64,000 nt of DNA from Methylobacterium mesophilicum SR1.6/6. Its GTDB lineage: Bacteria; Pseudomonadota; Alphaproteobacteria; Rhizobiales; Beijerinckiaceae. The first letter of the stretch is position 1; each line of letters starts with the position of its first letter. The DNA lies in contig NZ_CP043538.1 in NCBI RefSeq assembly GCF_000364445.2, positions 4,917,447 through 4,981,446 on the forward strand, read 5' to 3'. The notes beneath the pieces are model-generated. The model had not been told where the DNA came from. It saw only the letters and a list, made by a program, of their open reading frames with translations, and made no database searches. The position numbers were made by a program, and so were the translations under genes. This document shows positions 60,324-64,000 of this stretch, one piece after another.

Positions 60324-61862
60324 TCACCCGGTCCTGCGCACGGCCTGCCCGCCGCCGGAGGGCGGCAGGGCCGCCGCCGCCATCCCGGCCGAGATGGGAT
60401 CGGTCCCGGCGGCAGCCTTGTCGCCCGGCTTAACCTCTGCAGCGGACGGGGCGATGACCGGAAGCGGCGCGGCCGGGCTCCCACCCTTCGGCGGCGCGGT
60501 CTCGACCGGACCGGCCGGGACCAGAACAGCGTCGGCCGCGTCGGGCTCCGGCTCGACGGCGGTCTCGGGGGCCGCCAGGGTGCTCGGCGGCGCGCGCCAC
60601 TCGAAGGCGTCGAGACGCCCGGTGACCGGCGAGACCGGGGCCCAGGTCTCGGAGGCGACGTTGTCGGCGATCCAGAGGGCATCGCGCGGCGCGCGCGCGG
60701 CGCGGGCGAGCCATTCGCGGGCCTGCCCGGACGCGGCGCCGTGCTCGGCCTCCTCGATCGCCGCCATCAGCAGGCAGGCGCGGGCGGTCGGCCGATCGGC
60801 GAGCAGAGGCTTCACGGCCTCCCGGGCCCGCTTGTAATCCCGCGCGTCGAGGGCGGCCTGCCCCAGGGCGAGGCGGGATTCTGGATGCCAGACCGACAGC
60901 TTGGCCAGCACCTCGGCCCGGGCGAGGCGGTCGCGGACCGAATCGCCGGTGCGCAGGCCGAGATAGGTCTTGGCGAGATCGGGATGCGGATTGGCCTTCC
61001 AGGCTGCCTCCACGATCCGGGCCGCCTTCTTGACGTCGCCGCGGCGGGCGAGGAGGCGGCCGGCGATGCAGGCGGCCGGCACGAGGTCCGGGGCCAGCTT
61101 GACCGCCTGCAGCGCGCGCTCCGTGGCGAGTTCGGGCTCTCCGGCCTCGCGCTCGCCGGCGATCGCCGTCAGCAGCACGGCCCTCTGACGCCGGGCGCTG
61201 GCCTTGTCGATCAGGCCGAGCGAGGAGCGCCGCTCGATGGTCTCAAGGGCTGCGCCCCAGTCGCCGTCGGCACTCTGCGCTTCCAGGAGCGCCTCGTTGG
61301 CCCAGGTGACGCTCGGGGCGAGGCGGGCGGCCTCGCTGGCGTAGGCGCGGGCGGCGGTCTCGTCCTCGCGCCGCCGGGCCTCCACGAACAGGCCGCGCAG
61401 GCCCAGCACCCGCGTCTCCGGGTCGTCGACCATGCGCTGGAAGGCGCTCTCGGCGGCATCCCGGTCACCCGAGATCTGCGCCGCCTGCGCCTTGAGCAAC
61501 AGGGTCAGGGGCTCGGTGCCGAGGAGCCGCTCGGCATCGCCCGCGAAGCGGCGGGCCGCCAGGGGATCGCCCGAGCCCACCGCCACCATGCCGCGGGACA
61601 GGGCCGAGAGGCCCTTGGCGCGGCGGCGCTCGGCGGAGCCCCGGACCAGCACCTCGGGCAGACCGATGACGCCGCGCACGATCGCCCACAGCACGCCAAG
61701 GACGATCGCTGCGGCGATCACGCCGACGAGGGCGACCGCCAGACTGGTGCCGATCTGATAGCCGTTCCAGACGACGGTGACGGTGCCGGGCCTGTCGGCG
61801 ATCCAGACCGCCCCGAAGGCGGCGAGTGCGAGCAGGGCCAGGAAGGCGAGGGCGCGCCACAT
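60324..61862 (-). CDS. hemY: HemY-type protein (haem-biosynthesis-associated TPR membrane protein)
   Basis: A 512-aa inner-membrane protein: two N-terminal transmembrane helices (MWRALAFLALLALAAFGAVW; TSLAVALVGVIAAAIVLGVL WAIVRGVIGLP), then a HemY_N region (RGMVAVGSGDPLAARRFAGD AERLLG) and TPR-like helical pairs (EAALAWKANPHP..., ALGQAALDARDYKRAREAVK PLLADRPTARACLLMAAIEE AEHG). The C-terminal tail is low-complexity Pro/Ala-rich. It follows the mitofilin-like gene by 125 nt, the order hemC-hemD-(mitofilin-like)-hemY known from Rhizobiales, so hemD/hemC probably lie just beyond the window end. Its role in haem synthesis is not enzymatic in any clear way. Confidence 0.92.
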   Translation of the reverse strand: MWRALAFLALLALAAFGAVWIADRPGTVTVVWNGYQIGTSLAVALVGVIAAAIVLGVLWAIVRGVIGLPEVLVRGSAERRRAKGLSALSRGMVAVGSGDPLAARRFAGDAERLLGTEPLTLLLKAQAAQISGDRDAAESAFQRMVDDPETRVLGLRGLFVEARRREDETAARAYASEAARLAPSVTWANEALLEAQSADGDWGAALETIERRSSLGLIDKASARRQRAVLLTAIAGEREAGEPELATERALQAVKLAPDLVPAACIAGRLLARRGDVKKAARIVEAAWKANPHPDLAKTYLGLRTGDSVRDRLARAEVLAKLSVWHPESRLALGQAALDARDYKRAREAVKPLLADRPTARACLLMAAIEEAEHGAASGQAREWLARAARAPRDALWIADNVASETWAPVSPVTGRLDAFEWRAPPSTLAAPETAVEPEPDAADAVLVPAGPVETAPPKGGSPAAPLPVIAPSAAEVKPGDKAAAGTDPISAGMAAAALPPSGGGQAVRRTG

Positions 61863-61987
61863 GGGGTCAGTATCTCCTGTCGGCGGCCGGCGGGCGACCG
61901 CCGCTGGGTGCGGGAGGGGCGGAGCGCCGATGCGTCCGCCCGGAGAGATCGCGGCCGCGCAGCGCGCGGATCGGGGCCGTCACCGTC

Positions 61988-64000
61988 TCAGCGGCCGGCG
62001 GCCGCGGCCGGGGTCGGCAGCGCCTTGAAGGCGCCGTCGAGCAGCGTCCGCGCCGCGGTCTCGGCGTCGGCCCGCGCCTTGAGCTTGGCGCCGAAATCGC
62101 CAGCCTGCTCCCGCGCCTCGGCCGGCAGCGCCGCGAAGGCGGTCGCGGCCGCCGGGAGGTCGCCGCGGTCGAGGGCCGCCTGGACCTTGGCGGCCGGATC
62201 GTCCGACGCCTCCGGCGCCGCCGGGGCATCGACCTTGCGCACCTGAACGAGCCCGTCGGCCATGCTGAGGAGCTTGGTGCGGAAGTCGCCGGTCTCGGCC
62301 GCAGTCTTGGCGCGCTGCGCCTGTCTCTGGGCGGCGATGCGCTCGGCGATCGGCTGGAAATCGTCGGCCAGCCGGGACGCCGTGGGGGCGCCGGTCTCGG
62401 CGAAGGGGGCGAGCGCCTGGGCCTGCGCGTCGGTATCCGGATCGAGCTTGCGCAGGGTCGCCAGCGGCTCCGCGAAGGGCATCCCGGATTCCAGGGCCGC
62501 CGCCACGCGGTCGGTCACGACGACCCGGAGGGCGGCCTGGACCGTACCGGCCTCGGCGCGCTGCGCCACGCTCTTGTCGAGCGCCGCGATCTTGTCGGCC
62601 TGCTCCTGGAGGCGCCGGTCGACGGCCTTCGCAGCCTCAGCGGCCTGGGTCTGACCGGCCTCGGCGGCGGTGCGGCTGGCCTGGGTCGCGGCCTGCACCG
62701 CCTCGGTGGCGGCCTTCACCCGTTCGTCGAGGGCCTGCTGCAGCGAATCGAGGCGCTGGCCCAGGGCCGCGTCGGCCTCGGCATTGGCCTTGGTCTTCTG
62801 ATCCACCGTGCTCTGCAGCGCGGCGAGCTTCTGCGAGGCGTCGTCGGAGGCGCCCTTGTTGGCGCCGCTCGCCTCGACGGCCTTCAGGCGCGCCTCAAGA
62901 TCGGCGAGCTGCTTGCCGCTCTCCTGGACCGCGTTGAGCTTGGAACCGGCGGCCTGGTCGCGGCCGGGTTCCTGGCCCGGCTCCTCCTGCAGGGCGGCCA
63001 CGCGCTGGTCGAGGCTGTCGAGGCGCGCGATCAAGTCCGCCGGAACGGCGGGCGCCTGACCCGAGGCGGACCCGTCCGGCGCGGCCGCAGCCGGAGCGGG
63101 GGCGCCGGCGGCCTTGTCCAGCGCCTGCTTGGCGCTCGACTCGGCGGCGGCGACCCGCTTGTCGAGGGCGGTCAGCGCATCGCGCGAGGGGAGCCCGTCG
63201 AAGCGTTTGTCGAGGGCCGCGATCTGGCCCGAGAGCTTCTGGTCGAGGGCGTCGAGGCGCGGATCCGGTCCGATGCCGGCCTTCTCGGCGCCGAACAGCA
63301 GGCCCGCGCCGATCACTCCGCCGAGCAAGCCGGCGGCCGCGAGGGAGCCGAAGCCGGCCCGGGCCCGGCCGGGGGCGGCCGCCCCGCGCGTCGCGCTGTC
63401 GGCCGCGGCCGGGATCGGCCCCCTCGGCGGCTCCTTCCTGTCCGCCGCAGAGTCCTTGGCCGAGTCCTTGGCCGGGTCCTTGGCCGCGTCCTTGGGAGGC
63501 TCCTTCCCGGAGGTCGGAGAATCCGGGATGCGCTTGGCCTTCATGTCGATGATCGGCCCCGCCGTCACCGCACCGGCCGCCACCGTGCCGGCGGCGCCCG
63601 AGGCCGGTCCGCCTGGACGGGCCCCGGTTTGAGGCCCTGGGCCAGTCTGGCCCGCCTTCGGAGGCTCGGCCTTCGGATCCGACGTGCCGGGCCCCGCCTT
63701 CGCGCCGAAAGCCGACGATGCGGCGGAGGCCGTCGGGGATGCGGTTGTCGAGGATGAGGCGGTCGTCGAGGATGAGGCCGTCGCGTCCGTCCTGGCCGTC
63801 GGCCCCGACGAGCCCGTGAGACCGGTCTTCGGCGGCTCCGTCTTCGTTTCGGTCTTGGCGGGCTCGGCTTTGATGCCGTCCGGCTTGATGGCGGCCGGCT
63901 GGGCAGCCGGCGCGGCCGACGGCCTCGGGCCGCTGGCGTTGGCACCCGGCCTTCCGGCGTCCGGCCGCGCGTCAGACGTGCCGGGCTTGGCGGCGACCAC
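61988..64000 (-). CDS. Mitofilin-like (COG4223) inner-membrane protein, 5' end cut by the window
   Basis: The open frame runs off the right edge, so the start is not seen (at least 670 aa here). A Pro/Ala/Lys/Thr-rich N-terminal region is followed by one transmembrane helix (FGSLAAAGLLGGVIGAGLLF), then a long coiled-coil rich in Ala, Gln, Leu and Asp (DALDQKLSGQIAALDKRFDG; RLDSLDQRVAALQEEPG; repeated) and a C-terminal domain resembling the mitofilin signature (MADGLVQVRKV, DRGDLPAAATAFAALPAEAR EQAGDFGAKLKARADAETAA RTL). Alphaproteobacterial mitofilin homologues shape intracytoplasmic membranes and sit in the hem cluster before hemY, as here. Confidence 0.9.
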   Translation of the reverse strand: MVAAKPGTSDARPDAGRPGANASGPRPSAAPAAQPAAIKPDGIKAEPAKTETKTEPPKTGLTGSSGPTARTDATASSSTTASSSTTASPTASAASSAFGAKAGPGTSDPKAEPPKAGQTGPGPQTGARPGGPASGAAGTVAAGAVTAGPIIDMKAKRIPDSPTSGKEPPKDAAKDPAKDSAKDSAADRKEPPRGPIPAAADSATRGAAAPGRARAGFGSLAAAGLLGGVIGAGLLFGAEKAGIGPDPRLDALDQKLSGQIAALDKRFDGLPSRDALTALDKRVAAAESSAKQALDKAAGAPAPAAAAPDGSASGQAPAVPADLIARLDSLDQRVAALQEEPGQEPGRDQAAGSKLNAVQESGKQLADLEARLKAVEASGANKGASDDASQKLAALQSTVDQKTKANAEADAALGQRLDSLQQALDERVKAATEAVQAATQASRTAAEAGQTQAAEAAKAVDRRLQEQADKIAALDKSVAQRAEAGTVQAALRVVVTDRVAAALESGMPFAEPLATLRKLDPDTDAQAQALAPFAETGAPTASRLADDFQPIAERIAAQRQAQRAKTAAETGDFRTKLLSMADGLVQVRKVDAPAAPEASDDPAAKVQAALDRGDLPAAATAFAALPAEAREQAGDFGAKLKARADAETAARTLLDGAFKALPTPAAAAGR

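Overview
The window is about 68-70% GC by eye and looks alphaproteobacterial, most probably Methylobacterium/Methylorubrum (Rhizobiales). The reasons are GTG starts with strong GC bias in third positions, a BciA-type 8-vinyl reductase (bacteriochlorophyll pathway), a hemY/mitofilin-like pair, a NepR/EcfG-type general stress sigma factor, a DUF6894-type protein, and a single tRNA-Thr(GGU). Names rest on motif recognition by eye; no database search was run.

Layout. (1) 0.2-8.5 kb: a cobalamin/cobalt block. Two nearly identical cobalamin riboswitches (205-380 and 4220-4400) precede two TonB-dependent receptors. The first leads into a NicO/HoxN-type Ni/Co permease. The second receptor is damaged: an in-frame deletion joins a BtuB-like N-terminus to the last ~70 residues of a BtuC-like permease. 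An intact BtuD-like ATPase, an uncharacterised protein and a small P-loop kinase follow. (2) 8.9-12.6 kb: a siderophore-type TonB receptor divergent from an RhtX/FptX-like MFS transporter. (3) 12.9-34.0 kb: an accessory island with plasmid-like and conflict genes. It holds an exonuclease VII-like operon with two different large-subunit-like proteins, a dead tetR with two intact palindromic operators, a parA plus ribbon-helix-helix partition pair flanked by a short repeated motif, a MobA/MobL-type relaxase, a large SNF2 protein with an unusual Cys/Ser-Gly repeat tail, and a six-gene translationally coupled operon. That operon is EACC1-like, caspase-like/GAAD-like, GASH-like helical, two DO-GTPases and GAP1-like. 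It matches the computationally predicted GTPase-centred conflict systems and is the most interesting cassette here. (4) 34.7-45 kb: a periplasmic MRJP/Yellow-like propeller, a hybrid histidine kinase with an HD-GYP response regulator (two-component/c-di-GMP signalling), a TadG-like protein and a divergent Flp pilin, then small secreted or unknown proteins and a large palindromic repeat. (5) 45-57 kb: regulators and stress genes, including a LuxR-type regulator, a broken phosphatase, a cupredoxin-like protein, DCC and PilZ proteins, a membrane-anchored degenerate restriction-endonuclease-fold protein, a TonB-C protein, a NepR-ECF sigma fusion, manganese catalase with a CsoR/FrmR-type regulator, and a Crp/Fnr regulator with a 3' frameshift. 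(6) 57.5-64 kb: conserved chromosomal genes, namely bciA-like, tRNA-Thr, NUDIX, hemY and a mitofilin-like protein truncated by the window end.

How they work together. Region 1 imports cobalt/B12 under B12-riboswitch control, although the B12 ABC importer encoded here has lost its permease and binding protein. Region 2 takes up ferric siderophore. Region 3 looks like an integrated mobilisable element carrying a nuclease operon and a predicted GTPase/caspase abortive-infection-type module. Regions 4 and 5 carry surface-adhesion and stress signalling.
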